Shown here in pieces: positions 49,032 to 58,907 of a DNA stretch of 64,000 bases. Positions within the stretch are counted from its first letter, which is position 1. Each line of letters starts with the position of its first letter. The translations under genes and the position numbers were made by a program. Source of the DNA: Croceivirga thetidis (GTDB taxonomy: Bacteria > Bacteroidota > Bacteroidia > Flavobacteriales > Flavobacteriaceae); assembly GCF_012272815.1 (NCBI RefSeq), contig NZ_JAAWWL010000001.1, positions 1,489,146 through 1,553,145 on the forward strand, in the 5' to 3' direction. Below the pieces are notes generated by a model. It ran no database searches. It saw only the letters and a program-made list of their open reading frames with translations, and was not told the DNA's origin.

Positions 49032-50846
49032 TCATTCTGAAACCTTGTAGTTGAAATTAAAGTATTTGCCTAAACGGTCCAAAAACTGGGACCAACGGGG
49101 GTCATCATGCAAATTTTTGAAGGCTGGATAAGTCCATAATTCCTCGGTCCAAACAACATAGTCATCAAATGCTTGATTCAGTGCATTAAAAGCACTATCC
49201 AAATCACCTTTGGTTGCGTACATTTCGGCCAAAAAACTATAATGTGTCGTTAAATCGTCATCTTCGGTACTTTCCAGAATCTCCTCGTTCGGAATACTTA
49301 AAAATTCATTCAAAATGTTTTCTGCTTTCTCTACTTGACCATCTTTGTATTCCAACAAGAATTCGGAATGAAGTTTCAGATATCGGTTAGGCTCTTTTGC
49401 ATTTATTTCAATTGCTTTTTTTAAATCACCTGTTAGTTCATAATACGAGACTAAATCAATAATATCAGGTTCTAAACCGGTTTGTTGCTCGTAAACTTCT
49501 ATTTGTTTCTTCATTGCAATGGCGGCTTTTTCATTATTACCTAAATACCTCTCTAACTTAAAAATCCACCAGTAGGACTCCCAGTCGTTTGGATCTAGCT
49601 GTGGAAGTCTGTAGGCACACAAGAGTGCCTTTTCTGGCATTCCCACCCTTGTATAAGCATGTGCTGCCAGCCTATTTATACTTGCGCTATTGGGGCTATT
49701 GGCCAACATCTTTTCCAGTGTTCCTAGAGATTTGGTTCCTTCTCGGTTATGCCACTGCCAGTTGGCTATCCAAACCTTTGAACTATTAATGGAAGAATCC
49801 AATTCCAATGCTCTTCTAGCAGCACTAAGCCCCATATCGATGGCTTTTTCCCGCTCCAAATGGTAGTAATAAATGCCTTTGTGAAAGGTTGTTTGTGACA
49901 ATATGGTCCATGCTGGTGCATAACCTGGGTCGATGTCCAGAGAACGCCTAATCAAAGAATCGCCAAGTGTCGTTGTGCTATCATTTAATATTCTCAGGGC
50001 CTCTAAAGACTTCAAATAAAATTGGTAGGCTTCTGGGTCTACTTTCCGCAGCAGCACATCTTCGTTTAACAGCGTCAGTTGCAATCGGTTGGCAACAATT
50101 TCAGCAATTTCATCCTGAACGAACAAGGCATCCTCGACTTGCCTATCGAAAGTGTCCGACCAAATATGGGAACCATCGCGGGTGTCTATAAGTTGCACGG
50201 TAGTTCGGAAGGTGTCTCCGGATTTTCGTATGCTCCCCTCCAAAACATAGGCGACATCCAATTCCTTCCCAATGATATCGATGGTAACATCCTTGTCCTT
50301 GTAGGCAAAAGAGGAGGTTCGGCTGATAACCTTTAGGTCTTTGTATTTGGTCAATCGATTGAGGATTTCTTCACTAATACCGTCCGAGAAATACTCTTGA
50401 TCTTTATTGGGACTCATATCGTCAAAGGCCAGTACGGCAATGGAAGAGGTGAAATCGGGTATCATGACCATACTCGCCACCTGCTTTTGATTAACTTCAT
50501 TTTTACCAGCGAAAAACAAGCGTTCTACCAACAAAAAGCAAACTGTAAGTGCCAATACTCCAATGATGAAATAATTCAATCTTCGACCTTTGATTTTGTC
50601 ATCAATTACCTTTTTGTCCCCAATCAATCTCAAACCTTGGGGGGTCAATTCAAAAAGCCAAGCAAGCAACAGGGCCAAAGGAAAGCCAACAATTAGAATT
50701 CTTGTAATTAGTGATGGCACGGAATCTGGCCAATCTAGGTTTGGCCCGATGGTATTCACCACTTGAATAATCAACCAAGAAGAAATAGCGTAGGCAGTGG
50801 CTACCTTGTAGACGTTCCTTTTCTTTAGTTCTTCGAAGAATTTCAT
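49032..50846 (-). CDS. TolB/FlgO-like and TPR membrane protein
   Basis: 604 residues. The N-terminus MKFFEELKKRNVYKVATAYA is typical, followed by two membrane helices (about residues 15-33 and 43-65) and a third about 92-112. Then comes a FlgO/TolB-N-like domain (about 133-260: SIAVLAFDDMSPNKDQEYFS and VLEGSIRKSGDTFRTTVQLI), and TPR-like repeats to the end. In relatives this domain set sits behind adenylate-cyclase or HTH domains; here neither is present. Probably a cell-envelope signalling or assembly protein. It is monocistronic. Confidence 0.82.
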   Translation of the reverse strand: MKFFEELKKRNVYKVATAYAISSWLIIQVVNTIGPNLDWPDSVPSLITRILIVGFPLALLLAWLFELTPQGLRLIGDKKVIDDKIKGRRLNYFIIGVLALTVCFLLVERLFFAGKNEVNQKQVASMVMIPDFTSSIAVLAFDDMSPNKDQEYFSDGISEEILNRLTKYKDLKVISRTSSFAYKDKDVTIDIIGKELDVAYVLEGSIRKSGDTFRTTVQLIDTRDGSHIWSDTFDRQVEDALFVQDEIAEIVANRLQLTLLNEDVLLRKVDPEAYQFYLKSLEALRILNDSTTTLGDSLIRRSLDIDPGYAPAWTILSQTTFHKGIYYYHLEREKAIDMGLSAARRALELDSSINSSKVWIANWQWHNREGTKSLGTLEKMLANSPNSASINRLAAHAYTRVGMPEKALLCAYRLPQLDPNDWESYWWIFKLERYLGNNEKAAIAMKKQIEVYEQQTGLEPDIIDLVSYYELTGDLKKAIEINAKEPNRYLKLHSEFLLEYKDGQVEKAENILNEFLSIPNEEILESTEDDDLTTHYSFLAEMYATKGDLDSAFNALNQAFDDYVVWTEELWTYPAFKNLHDDPRWSQFLDRLGKYFNFNYKVSE

Positions 50847-50933
50847 CTAGCTGGCCAGATTTTAGTTTTGGTCACTCTTAAATTACAAAAAAGGAGTTAA
50901 GGGCAATAGGAAATTGGAAAGGTCAAAAAACAA

Positions 50934-50959
50934 AAAACCCAGCGCAAAGGCCGGGTTTT
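50934..50959 (-). terminator. Rho-independent terminator of tRNA-Phe
   Basis: On the minus strand AAAACCCGGC pairs with GCTGGGTTTT around a CTTTGC loop, with one G-U pair, and TTGTTTTTTG follows. It lies 4 bases beyond the tRNA 3' end. Confidence 0.85.
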
Positions 50960-50962
50960 ATG

Positions 50963-51035
<73 letters not shown>

Positions 51036-51142
51036 TTTAGGTTTCCCTTAAAAGGGCTGCAAATATAATTTCAATTTGCCGATAAACAAACAAAAATAAA
51101 AAAAACACTTCCCCTTTTTTAGGGTTTGCAGACCTTTGTCAT

Positions 51143-51871
51143 ATGAACTTGGTAGTAGATGTTGGGAATACCCTCGTAAAAATGGCGGTCTTTGAGAATC
51201 ATGAAATCCTTTTTGACCAAGCTGTTGACGCGCAATACTTTCTTGAAAAAGTTAAAGTGCTCTTTGCAAAATACCCTAATATTAGCCAAGCTATTGTTTC
51301 TTCGGTCGGTCAAATAGGTCAGAAAGAAGCTAAAATTCTGTCACTCTTCTGTACAGTTCATGAACTGACACATCAATCAAAGCTGCCCTTTAAGAACAGT
51401 TATGCCACACCCCAATCTTTAGGGGTGGATAGAATTGCATTGGCCGCTGCCGCGTTTTATAAGTACCCAAAAAGTAACGTTTTGATTATTGACGCCGGCA
51501 CTTGTATTACCTATGATATTGTTAATGACTATGGGGAGTATCTTGGTGGCGCAATTTCTCCAGGAATTCAAATGAGATACAATGCCATGCACCAGCAGAC
51601 TGCAAAATTACCACTGCTGACCCCAAGCGAAACCTTGGATTATATTGGTAATTCAACAGAAAACTGCATGCACAGTGGTGTTTTGAACGGCACCGCAAGG
51701 GAGGTTGACGGGGTAATTGACCAATACAACGAGCGCTTTGAACATTTAACAGTTATTTTAACAGGGGGCGATGCGCAAATTTTTGGTAAAAGGGTAAAAA
51801 ATTCCATATTTGCGCATTCTAAAATTCTCTTGGAGGGGCTAAACTACCTGCTGGAATACAACAAACGATAA
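51143..51871 (+). CDS. coaX: Type III pantothenate kinase
   Basis: 242 residues. It phosphorylates pantothenate, the first step of CoA synthesis. The ASKHA-fold signatures are LVVDVGNTLVKMAVF (phosphate-1 motif), GVDRIALAAAAFYKYP, LIIDAGTCITYDIV and GGAISPGIQMRYNAMHQQTA. Family type III needs a monovalent cation and is not inhibited by CoA. It heads the seven-gene envelope run to ppiD: the outer-membrane protein gene starts directly after its stop. Confidence 0.95.
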   Translation: MNLVVDVGNTLVKMAVFENHEILFDQAVDAQYFLEKVKVLFAKYPNISQAIVSSVGQIGQKEAKILSLFCTVHELTHQSKLPFKNSYATPQSLGVDRIALAAAAFYKYPKSNVLIIDAGTCITYDIVNDYGEYLGGAISPGIQMRYNAMHQQTAKLPLLTPSETLDYIGNSTENCMHSGVLNGTAREVDGVIDQYNERFEHLTVILTGGDAQIFGKRVKNSIFAHSKILLEGLNYLLEYNKR

Positions 51872-53149
51872 ATGGTAAAGAAGTTTTCAGTTGCAATTTT
51901 GTGCATGATTTCTTTTGGGGTTTTTGCGCAAAACGGTACCATTTCACCCTACTCTTTTTTTGGTATTGGAGATTCGCGTGAAGGTGGCACGGTTGAAAAT
52001 CAGATGATGGGTGGCCTTCGTATGTATGCCGACAGTATACATGTAAACTTAAGAAATCCGGCTGCGTATTCAGAATTGCGATTAACGGCTTATTCTGTTG
52101 GTCTTTCACATAGGGAATTCCGATTAAAAGATTTTACAGAACAACAAAACACCTCGGTTACCAATCTTGATTACTTGGCCATTGGGCTTCCGGTAGCAAA
52201 AGATGTAGGGGTCGGTTTTGGTATCATGCCCTATTCTTCAGTGGGGTACAGTTTGGTTCAAAACAGGCTGACTACCGAAGGTGATTCCATCACCAATGTG
52301 TATAGTGGTGAAGGTGGTATCAACCGCGTTTATGCCTCCATAGGATTTCGCGCACTCAAGAATCTAACTTTAGGGGCAACGGCTAATTTCAATTTTGGTA
52401 CACTTCAATATAATCGAATACAGACCATACAAGATGTACAATTCGGTACATTAGATGCCCGCTCCTCTCGAATTAATGGATTTGATTTTAATTATACGGC
52501 CAATTTCACACCGAAAATTACAGAAAAGCTAACCTTATTCAGTCATTTAGGAGTCAATACGCAATTGAATTTAGTCTCTAAAAATGAAGAGGAAATAGGG
52601 TCGTTCAATACCCAAAGTGGTCAAAACATAGAACTCGTCGAGGTTGATTTGGAAGCCCAAAACCTTCGAAATACGGAGCTTAAAATACCCACGGTTTTTA
52701 CCGGCGGACTTGGAATAGGTGAAAATAAAAAGTGGTTTCTGGGAGCGGAGTATAGCGCGCAGCAGTTAAGTACTTTTGAAAACGCTTTTTTGCGTCTTGA
52801 AAACGTTGAATATCAAGATGCTAGTACTATTTCTGTGGGTGGGTATTACATACCGAATTATACCTCATTTTCGAACGTACTCAATAGAATAACCTACCGA
52901 GCCGGACTTCGCTATGATCAAACAGGAATGATCGTAAACGGAAAAGAGATAAATAACTTTGGCATAACTTTTGGATTTGGTGTACCACTGGTCGGTGTCG
53001 GTACCGATAGATTTTCAAATCTAAACATAGGTTTTGAGTTGGGAAGAAGAGGTACTACAGACGCCAATTTGGTAGAGGAAAGTTACTTTAGGTTAAACCT
53101 TGGTTTGTCCTTTAATTCCAAATGGTTCCAGAAAAGACAGATAGATTAA
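51872..53149 (+). CDS. Outer-membrane beta-barrel protein (FadL-like fold)
   Basis: 425 residues. Signal peptide KKFSVAILCMISFGVFAQ, then NGTISPYSFFGIGDSREGGT and MMGGLRMYADSIHVNLRNPA, which resemble FadL/OmpP1-like barrels of Bacteroidota that begin with a small N-terminal hatch region. Many alternating strands follow to the end. No catalytic motif. The function is unproven; a hydrophobic-compound channel is likely by fold. It starts at the base after the coaX stop (adjacent, no gap) in a conserved Bacteroidota gene order. Confidence 0.82.
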   Translation: MVKKFSVAILCMISFGVFAQNGTISPYSFFGIGDSREGGTVENQMMGGLRMYADSIHVNLRNPAAYSELRLTAYSVGLSHREFRLKDFTEQQNTSVTNLDYLAIGLPVAKDVGVGFGIMPYSSVGYSLVQNRLTTEGDSITNVYSGEGGINRVYASIGFRALKNLTLGATANFNFGTLQYNRIQTIQDVQFGTLDARSSRINGFDFNYTANFTPKITEKLTLFSHLGVNTQLNLVSKNEEEIGSFNTQSGQNIELVEVDLEAQNLRNTELKIPTVFTGGLGIGENKKWFLGAEYSAQQLSTFENAFLRLENVEYQDASTISVGGYYIPNYTSFSNVLNRITYRAGLRYDQTGMIVNGKEINNFGITFGFGVPLVGVGTDRFSNLNIGFELGRRGTTDANLVEESYFRLNLGLSFNSKWFQKRQID

Positions 53150-53191
53150 TACTTTAAAAATTTGTACATTAACCGCTTCAAAATTAATAAG

Positions 53192-54562
53192 ATGAAAAAG
53201 AACCTTTACTTAACGATGTTTGTTGTGATTATGTCGATGGGTTTAAGTACGGCCCAGGCAGAAAATCCTGAATGCAGAACCAATATGTCCATTTGGTATG
53301 AGCATTATAAAGTCAAAAATTACGATGCCGCTTATGAGCCATGGCTAATGGTTTACAATACTTGTCCTGAATTCAACAAAGGAACTTTTACAGGTGGTGA
53401 GCGCATACTAAAACATAAAATCAAAAATTCTTCTGGAGCAGATCAAGATGGTTACATCCAAGACTTGTTAAAGCTGTATGAGGATAGTAACAAGTATTTC
53501 CCTGCAAAGTTCCCAATGCCTGAGGTAATGAGTGATAAGGCTCTTGTGATGGATGAGAACAAAATGGCTTCAGACCAGCAGGTATACGACATGTTGGATG
53601 CCGAGTTTAAGAAAAACCCAAAAGGATTTAAAAACCCTAAGGCTCTCTACCTTTATTTCTCAGCCTTGGTGAATTTATATAATGCAGGTTCAAAAGACAT
53701 TCAAGAAGTATTTGATACTTATGATGCGGTAGTAGAGCAAATGGATGTTATCAATAAGGGATATACCGATAACATCACGAAGTTTTTGAAAAAAGAAGAA
53801 GACGGTACAATAACATCCAAAGAGAAGAGAAACCTGAAAATCTATTCAAAGAACTCCGAATCACTAGGCAAGGTTTCAACCAGTATTGATGCAAAATTAG
53901 GTGAGTTGGCGGACTGTAATAATCTTATACCCCTATATCAAAAGAATTTTGATTCCAGAAAAGGAGATGTTAAATGGGTGAAAAGTGCAACAAGTAGAAT
54001 GGCTGGGAAAGAATGTACCGATGACCCAATGTTTGTGAAATTAGTAGAAGTACAAGCCGATCTTGAACCATCTTCTGACGTATACTATTATTTAGGAATT
54101 TTAAAGGCTAAAAAAGGAGATAACAGTGGAGCAATTGTAGATTTTAACAAAGCTGTGGAATTGGAAGGAAATCCTGATAGAAAATCGAATATTTTATACA
54201 AAATTGCTACAATCGTTAGAAGAAGTAGCAAGTCTCAAGCTAGGAGTTATTTGCGTAAAGCTGTTGCCGAAAATCCAGCTAATGGGAAGGCATACTTATT
54301 AGAGGCAAGTCTAGTGGCTTCAAGCGCAAACGCATGTGGTAGTACTCCTTTTGAGAAGCGAGCCATATATTGGTATGCGGCAAATATTGCTGACAAGGCG
54401 GGTAGGGTTGATCCTTCTCTTAGTGGAAAGGCAAGGAAAACTGCAGCCAGTTACAGGGCTAAGGCACCAGATAAAACAATGATATTTAATGCTAATATGG
54501 CTGGTAAAACAGTTACTTTTAGTTGTTGGGTTGGTGGCAGTGTAAAAGTGCCAAATCTATAA
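53192..54562 (+). CDS. TPR-repeat secreted protein
   Basis: ATG at 53192 (MKKNLYLTMFVVIMSMGLST) gives 456 residues with a signal peptide ending near AQAENP; a longer TTG reading from 53162 is less likely. The mature protein contains TPR-like helices, for example SDVYYYLGILKAKKGDNSGA and ILYKIATIVRRSSKSQARSY. Four Cys residues, including one pair (NECRTN-like ECRTN and TCPEF), may form disulfides. It is probably periplasmic and acts as a scaffold; no target is visible. Its stop shares one base with the lptC ATG (TAATG). Confidence 0.83.
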   Translation: MKKNLYLTMFVVIMSMGLSTAQAENPECRTNMSIWYEHYKVKNYDAAYEPWLMVYNTCPEFNKGTFTGGERILKHKIKNSSGADQDGYIQDLLKLYEDSNKYFPAKFPMPEVMSDKALVMDENKMASDQQVYDMLDAEFKKNPKGFKNPKALYLYFSALVNLYNAGSKDIQEVFDTYDAVVEQMDVINKGYTDNITKFLKKEEDGTITSKEKRNLKIYSKNSESLGKVSTSIDAKLGELADCNNLIPLYQKNFDSRKGDVKWVKSATSRMAGKECTDDPMFVKLVEVQADLEPSSDVYYYLGILKAKKGDNSGAIVDFNKAVELEGNPDRKSNILYKIATIVRRSSKSQARSYLRKAVAENPANGKAYLLEASLVASSANACGSTPFEKRAIYWYAANIADKAGRVDPSLSGKARKTAASYRAKAPDKTMIFNANMAGKTVTFSCWVGGSVKVPNL

Positions 54563-55164
54563 TGAATAAAAAGTTCTCGAGAACACTATATGCTATTGCC
54601 ACGGTTTTTACCGTGGCATTGCTTTTTGGGGCCTGTCAAGACAAATACAAAAGGGTAGGTGAAGAAGCTTCTGCACGAATTTTTCCGCAGGGTATCGCTG
54701 AAAACTTCACAGTTACCTACACAGAAATGACAGAGCCTTTGAGTTCTCAAGATTCTTCGCTGTCAAAAGTGGTTTTTACACTTCGTAGTCCGAGAAATGA
54801 GAATTATGACAACCTTGAGTTTGGGCATCAGATTTTTCCGAATGGGGTCGAAGTAGACTTTTTTGATAAGCAGGGTCGAAAAAGCACCGTAGTTGCTGAT
54901 TATGGAATTTTGTATTCAGATACGAACGTAATTGATCTGCAAGGAAACGTTTTGATTACCAACCATGATGGTAAAATGTTGGAAACTCCTCAATTGTATT
55001 GGGACCGGACCAACAAGTGGATATTTACAGAAGCAAAATTTACCTATACAAATCCTGAAGACGGTACGGTAATGGATGGAGAAGGGATGGATTTCAATAA
55101 TGATTTCACTTACTTTAATGCCCATAAAACGTATGGTCTAATGACAATCACCGAAGAAGACTAA
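54562..55164 (+). CDS. lptC: LPS export ABC transporter periplasmic protein LptC
   Basis: ATG at 54562 (MNKKFSRTLYAIATVFTVAL) gives 200 residues; earlier ATGs would extend into the TPR gene. An N-terminal membrane segment ends LLFGACQDK, a lipobox that is typical of Bacteroidota LptC. The LptC beta-jellyroll pattern follows: VVFTLRSPRNENYDN, GVEVDFFDKQGRKSTVVADY, NVIDLQGNVLITNHDGKML and FTEAKFTYTNPEDGTVMDG. It moves LPS from LptBFG to LptA. Its stop is 2 bases before the next start. Confidence 0.9.
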   Translation: MNKKFSRTLYAIATVFTVALLFGACQDKYKRVGEEASARIFPQGIAENFTVTYTEMTEPLSSQDSSLSKVVFTLRSPRNENYDNLEFGHQIFPNGVEVDFFDKQGRKSTVVADYGILYSDTNVIDLQGNVLITNHDGKMLETPQLYWDRTNKWIFTEAKFTYTNPEDGTVMDGEGMDFNNDFTYFNAHKTYGLMTITEED

Positions 55165-55166
55165 AA

Positions 55167-55370
55167 ATGCAAAAGTTTTTAAAATACACGATATATATTA
55201 ACCTGATAGTTTCGATTTTGTCGGTCTACATGGTATTCAATTTTTGGGACACGGATAGAAATAGGGCCTACATCTTTATTTTCTTAGCAATTGCTACAGG
55301 CTTTAATTTTTTCTTCCGAAGGCATTACCACAAAAAGTTCGAGCAGCGCAAGCGCGAAAATGAAAAATAG
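55167..55370 (+). CDS. Small two-helix membrane protein
   Basis: 67 residues. Two hydrophobic segments (about 7-26 and 36-52) are followed by a basic tail rich in Arg, His, Lys and Glu (RRHYHKKFEQRKRENEK). It is tightly packed between lptC and the CNNM gene (2 and 5 bases). I do not recognise a family; a conserved position in Bacteroidota gene runs is plausible. Confidence 0.65.
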   Translation: MQKFLKYTIYINLIVSILSVYMVFNFWDTDRNRAYIFIFLAIATGFNFFFRRHYHKKFEQRKRENEK

Positions 55371-55375
55371 GAACT

Positions 55376-56665
55376 TTGGACACTTCCTTGCTTATTATCG
55401 TTGTTTCACTTCTATTTTCAGCCTTTTTTTCAGGTATGGAAATCGCCTTTATTTCGGCGAACCGTATCCATATTGAAATAGAAAAGAAACAGGAAGGTTT
55501 TCTGGCAAAGGTATTGGGCTGGATTACTAAAAAGCCTTCAAAATTTATTGCCTCGATGCTCATCGGCAACAATATCGCTTTGGTCGTTTATGGGCTTTTT
55601 ATGGGTGATAGGCTAATGGCGTGGTTTCAAAGTTTTCTTCCCTCTTCAAGCAACTTAGTGAACCTGCTATTGGAAGATTTTAATCTACTGAGCCAAACTG
55701 TTATTTCAACAGTAATTATATTGCTGACGGCAGAATTCCTACCCAAGGTATTATTTCAAATCTATTCAAATACCTTGCTTAAAGTCTTGGCTTTTCCTGC
55801 ATATCTCTTCTATCTATTGTTCTGGCCAATTTCTTGGTTTGTTATGAAGGTTTCCGATTTTCTTTTAAAGACCTTCTTCAGAACGGATGGTGATGAAATT
55901 CAGTTGGCTTTCAGTAAAATTGAATTGGGAGATTACATTTCCGAACAAATGGAAGCCGTAGAAGAGGAAGATGAAATAGATTCTGAAATTCAGTTGTTTC
56001 AAAATGCTCTTGAGTTTTCAGAAGTAAAGGCACGCGAGGTTATGGTGCCCCGAACCGAAATTACAGCGGTAGAATTACATGATTCACCAAAAAACCTAAC
56101 GAAACTCTTTACGGAGACAGGTTACTCAAAAATTTTGGTTTACAAGGAAACCATTGATGACATTATTGGTTACGTACACTCCTATGAGCTTTTTAAAAAG
56201 CCGAAAACCATAAAGAGTATTTTAAGACCTGTTGAATTCGTTCCAGAGACTATGCTGATTCATGAAATATTGGATGTTTTGACCAAAAAACGAAAAAGTA
56301 TGGCTGTGGTTTTGGATGAGTATGGCGGAACATCAGGAATAATGACCGTTGAGGATATCGTTGAAGAGCTGTTCGGAGAGATTGAGGACGAGCATGATAC
56401 TACAGATTTAATCGAAGAGCAAATCGATGGGAATACCTTTAAGTTTTCAGCTCGAATGGAGGTAGATTATATTAATGAAACCTATAAAATTGATCTACCC
56501 GAAGGCGAGGATTATGAGACACTTGGAGGATTAATTGTAAGTAAAACGGGTGAAATTCCAGAACAGGGCACGGATATTAAGGTTGATAGTTTTCTTTTCC
56601 ATATCGTGGAGGTTTCAAACACGAAAATAGATATGGTCAGTGTAACGATTTTTGAAGAAGAATAA
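55376..56665 (+). CDS. CNNM/CorC-type protein with CBS domains (hemolysin-like)
   Basis: 429 residues starting at TTG 55376 (no upstream ATG is compatible with the neighbouring stop). The CNNM (DUF21) domain has four helices (about 1-165) with the motif FSGMEIAFISANRIHIE. Two CBS repeats follow (about 200-320, VMVPRTEITAVELHD and MAVVLDEYGGTSGIMTVEDI), then a CorC/HlyC transporter-associated domain (about 345-425). Such proteins transport or regulate Mg2+ or other divalent ions at the inner membrane. It overlaps no gene and precedes ppiD by 89 bases. Confidence 0.92.
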   Translation: MDTSLLIIVVSLLFSAFFSGMEIAFISANRIHIEIEKKQEGFLAKVLGWITKKPSKFIASMLIGNNIALVVYGLFMGDRLMAWFQSFLPSSSNLVNLLLEDFNLLSQTVISTVIILLTAEFLPKVLFQIYSNTLLKVLAFPAYLFYLLFWPISWFVMKVSDFLLKTFFRTDGDEIQLAFSKIELGDYISEQMEAVEEEDEIDSEIQLFQNALEFSEVKAREVMVPRTEITAVELHDSPKNLTKLFTETGYSKILVYKETIDDIIGYVHSYELFKKPKTIKSILRPVEFVPETMLIHEILDVLTKKRKSMAVVLDEYGGTSGIMTVEDIVEELFGEIEDEHDTTDLIEEQIDGNTFKFSARMEVDYINETYKIDLPEGEDYETLGGLIVSKTGEIPEQGTDIKVDSFLFHIVEVSNTKIDMVSVTIFEEE

Positions 56666-56702
56666 AAACCAAAATATTATACGGCCAGATTGGCAAGTAA
56701 TC

Positions 56703-56733
56703 TTGCAAAGGTCTATAGAAAATGGTAGTTTTG
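56703..56733 (+). promoter_or_regulatory. Bacteroidota-type promoter for ppiD
   Basis: TTG (56703-56705), 20 bases, then TAGTTTTG (56726-56733), a perfect TAnnTTTG. It ends 21 bases before the ppiD ATG. So ppiD has its own promoter in addition to any read-through from the coaX-to-CNNM run. Confidence 0.6.
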
Positions 56734-56754
56734 CCCACCAAAAATTTAACGTAA

Positions 56755-58878
56755 ATGGCGATTTTAGGAAATATAAGAAAGCGAACCACAGTATTGATTT
56801 TGATCATTGGTATGGCGTTGTTTGCTTTCGTCATTTCAGGTGTTTTCAACAGTAATGATTTGGGTGGAGCCAAAGTTGGTTCTTCCATAGCCGAAATCAA
56901 TGGCGATAACATTCCTCGAGAAGAATTTCAACAGAAAATGGAACGCGCCTCTAGGCAGTACGGTCCAAATTTCTCGTCAACACAGTTGGTGAATACGGTA
57001 TATAATCAAGAATTACGAAGGGTTATTTTAAATCAACAATTCGACGAATTGGGTATTGATATCGAAAGCGATCAAATCGTCGACTATGTGGCTAACAACC
57101 CTGGTTATGCCCAAATTCCTGATTTTTTGGATGATAGTGGCGTATTTAATGCAGACGTTTTCAAAAATGCCATTGCAGATTGGAGGGTTAATGATCCACT
57201 TCGATATGATGCCTGGCTGCAAGATGAAAAAAATATTATGCAATCTGCAAAAGAGCAGCTGTATTTCAATTTAGTGAAAGCAGGTTCGGGAGCTACTTTG
57301 CAAGAAGGTGAGTTTGATTATAAATTACAGTCAAATAAGGTTGATATTCAATATGTAAGGGTGCCTTATTCATCAATTGCCGATAGTACGATTACCATTT
57401 CAAAAGATGAGATATCGGACTACGTAAAAGCACATAAAGATGATTACAAGCAAGAGCCTGCACGAGATGTTCGTTTTGTATTTTTTGAGGAAAAGGCATC
57501 TGATGAAGATATTAATGATGTACGTACTGCAATTACCAATTTATTGGACAATACAGTCGAATACAACCAAGCTACGGATAAGACAGACACAATTTTAGGT
57601 TTTGCAGCAACTACAGACTACGCTGCTTTTTTAGATAGAAATTCAGATTCGAAGTTCGATACCATTTTTAAGGCCAAGACCGGTTTGCCACAAGTTGCTG
57701 CCGATTCAATTTTTGCTTTGAACATTGGTGAATTCTACGGCCCTTATCGTGATGGAGATGCTTTCAAGGTTACTAAAATGGTTGCCAAAAAGGCAGAAGG
57801 AAGTGTAAAAGCAAGTCACATCCTTTTTGCTTATGAAGGCGCAACCAGGGCAAATCCTTCAATCACGCGTAGTAAGGCAGAGGCTGAAGCCGAAGCCAAG
57901 AAAATTCTCATTGAGGCTCAAAAGGCAGATGCAGATTTCGCTGCCTTGGCCAGAGAGAATTCAGATGGCCCTTCAGGTCCTAGGGGTGGAGACCTTGGCT
58001 TCTTTCAAGAAGGTGTAATGGCAGACGAATTCAATGATTTCTGCTTTGGTAACCCAGTGGGGAAAGTAGGTTTGGTTGAAACGGATTTTGGTTTTCACAT
58101 TATCAAGGTTGATGAGAAAGAGGATATCGTTCAGGTGGCTACGTTGGCCAGAACCATTGAACCATCTGAAACAACAATCAATAATCTCTTTACTGAAACA
58201 ACCAAGTTCGAAATGAACTCTACAGATGCTGCGCCAGAAGAATTCACCAAAATTGCAGAAGAGGGCGAATTTTCGGTTAGACCCGTCAATAAACTCAAAG
58301 CATTGGATGAAAATTTACCTGGGTTGGGTCAGCAACGAAATATAGTACGTTGGGCGTTTGAAGATGCCACTAATGTTGGGGATATCAAAAGATTCGATTT
58401 GACCAATGGTTATGCCGTTGTTCAATTGACCAAAAAGTACAAAGAAGGTGTTATGGCGCCAGAGGATGCCTCTGCCACTGTGTTACCAATTCTTAGAAAA
58501 GAAAGAAAGGCAGAGCAAATTATAGCTGCCAACCAAGGAAAGGCCTTTGAGGCATTTGCTAGTGACAACAATGTTACCCAATCAACCGCTTCTGCACTTT
58601 CGGCAAAATCACCGACCGTGCCTGGGGCTGGAAGAGAACCATTGGTTGTTGGAACAGCTTTGGCCATGAATGATGGAGACACCTCAGGATTGATAAAGGG
58701 GGAAACAGGGGTCTTTATGGTCAAGGTGACTAAAAAAGAAGACGCCGTTGAAATTCCAAGTTTTGTGACATTTGCGAATACGCTTTCAAACCAGAATAGG
58801 AATTCGGTGAATACAGGTGCCTTTAATGCATTAAAAGAGAAAGCAGAAATTGAAGATAACCGCGCCGATTTTTATTAG
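56755..58878 (+). CDS. ppiD: PpiD/SurA-type peptidyl-prolyl isomerase
   Basis: 707 residues. A short cytoplasmic tail and a single N-terminal membrane helix (about 12-33, TVLILIIGMALFAFVISGVF) anchor it in the inner membrane. A SurA-N-like region follows (SIAEINGDNIPREEFQQKM). The PPIC (parvulin) domain is at about 360-460: VKASHILFAYEG and GPSGPRGGDLGFFQEG then FGFHIIKVDE. The remaining C-terminal half is Ser/Thr/Glu-rich with a second, degenerate parvulin-like part. It folds outer-membrane and secreted proteins as they leave the Sec channel. Last gene of its run, convergent to the GYDIA gene. Confidence 0.94.
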   Translation: MAILGNIRKRTTVLILIIGMALFAFVISGVFNSNDLGGAKVGSSIAEINGDNIPREEFQQKMERASRQYGPNFSSTQLVNTVYNQELRRVILNQQFDELGIDIESDQIVDYVANNPGYAQIPDFLDDSGVFNADVFKNAIADWRVNDPLRYDAWLQDEKNIMQSAKEQLYFNLVKAGSGATLQEGEFDYKLQSNKVDIQYVRVPYSSIADSTITISKDEISDYVKAHKDDYKQEPARDVRFVFFEEKASDEDINDVRTAITNLLDNTVEYNQATDKTDTILGFAATTDYAAFLDRNSDSKFDTIFKAKTGLPQVAADSIFALNIGEFYGPYRDGDAFKVTKMVAKKAEGSVKASHILFAYEGATRANPSITRSKAEAEAEAKKILIEAQKADADFAALARENSDGPSGPRGGDLGFFQEGVMADEFNDFCFGNPVGKVGLVETDFGFHIIKVDEKEDIVQVATLARTIEPSETTINNLFTETTKFEMNSTDAAPEEFTKIAEEGEFSVRPVNKLKALDENLPGLGQQRNIVRWAFEDATNVGDIKRFDLTNGYAVVQLTKKYKEGVMAPEDASATVLPILRKERKAEQIIAANQGKAFEAFASDNNVTQSTASALSAKSPTVPGAGREPLVVGTALAMNDGDTSGLIKGETGVFMVKVTKKEDAVEIPSFVTFANTLSNQNRNSVNTGAFNALKEKAEIEDNRADFY

Positions 58879-58907
58879 TGGACTGAATTCTTCTTTTAAG
58901 GATTAGT

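Noticed and set aside
53162-53191. Possible TTG start upstream of the TPR gene.
   Set aside because: The ATG at 53192 directly begins a good signal peptide, while the extra ten residues (MYINRFKINK) have no signal character.
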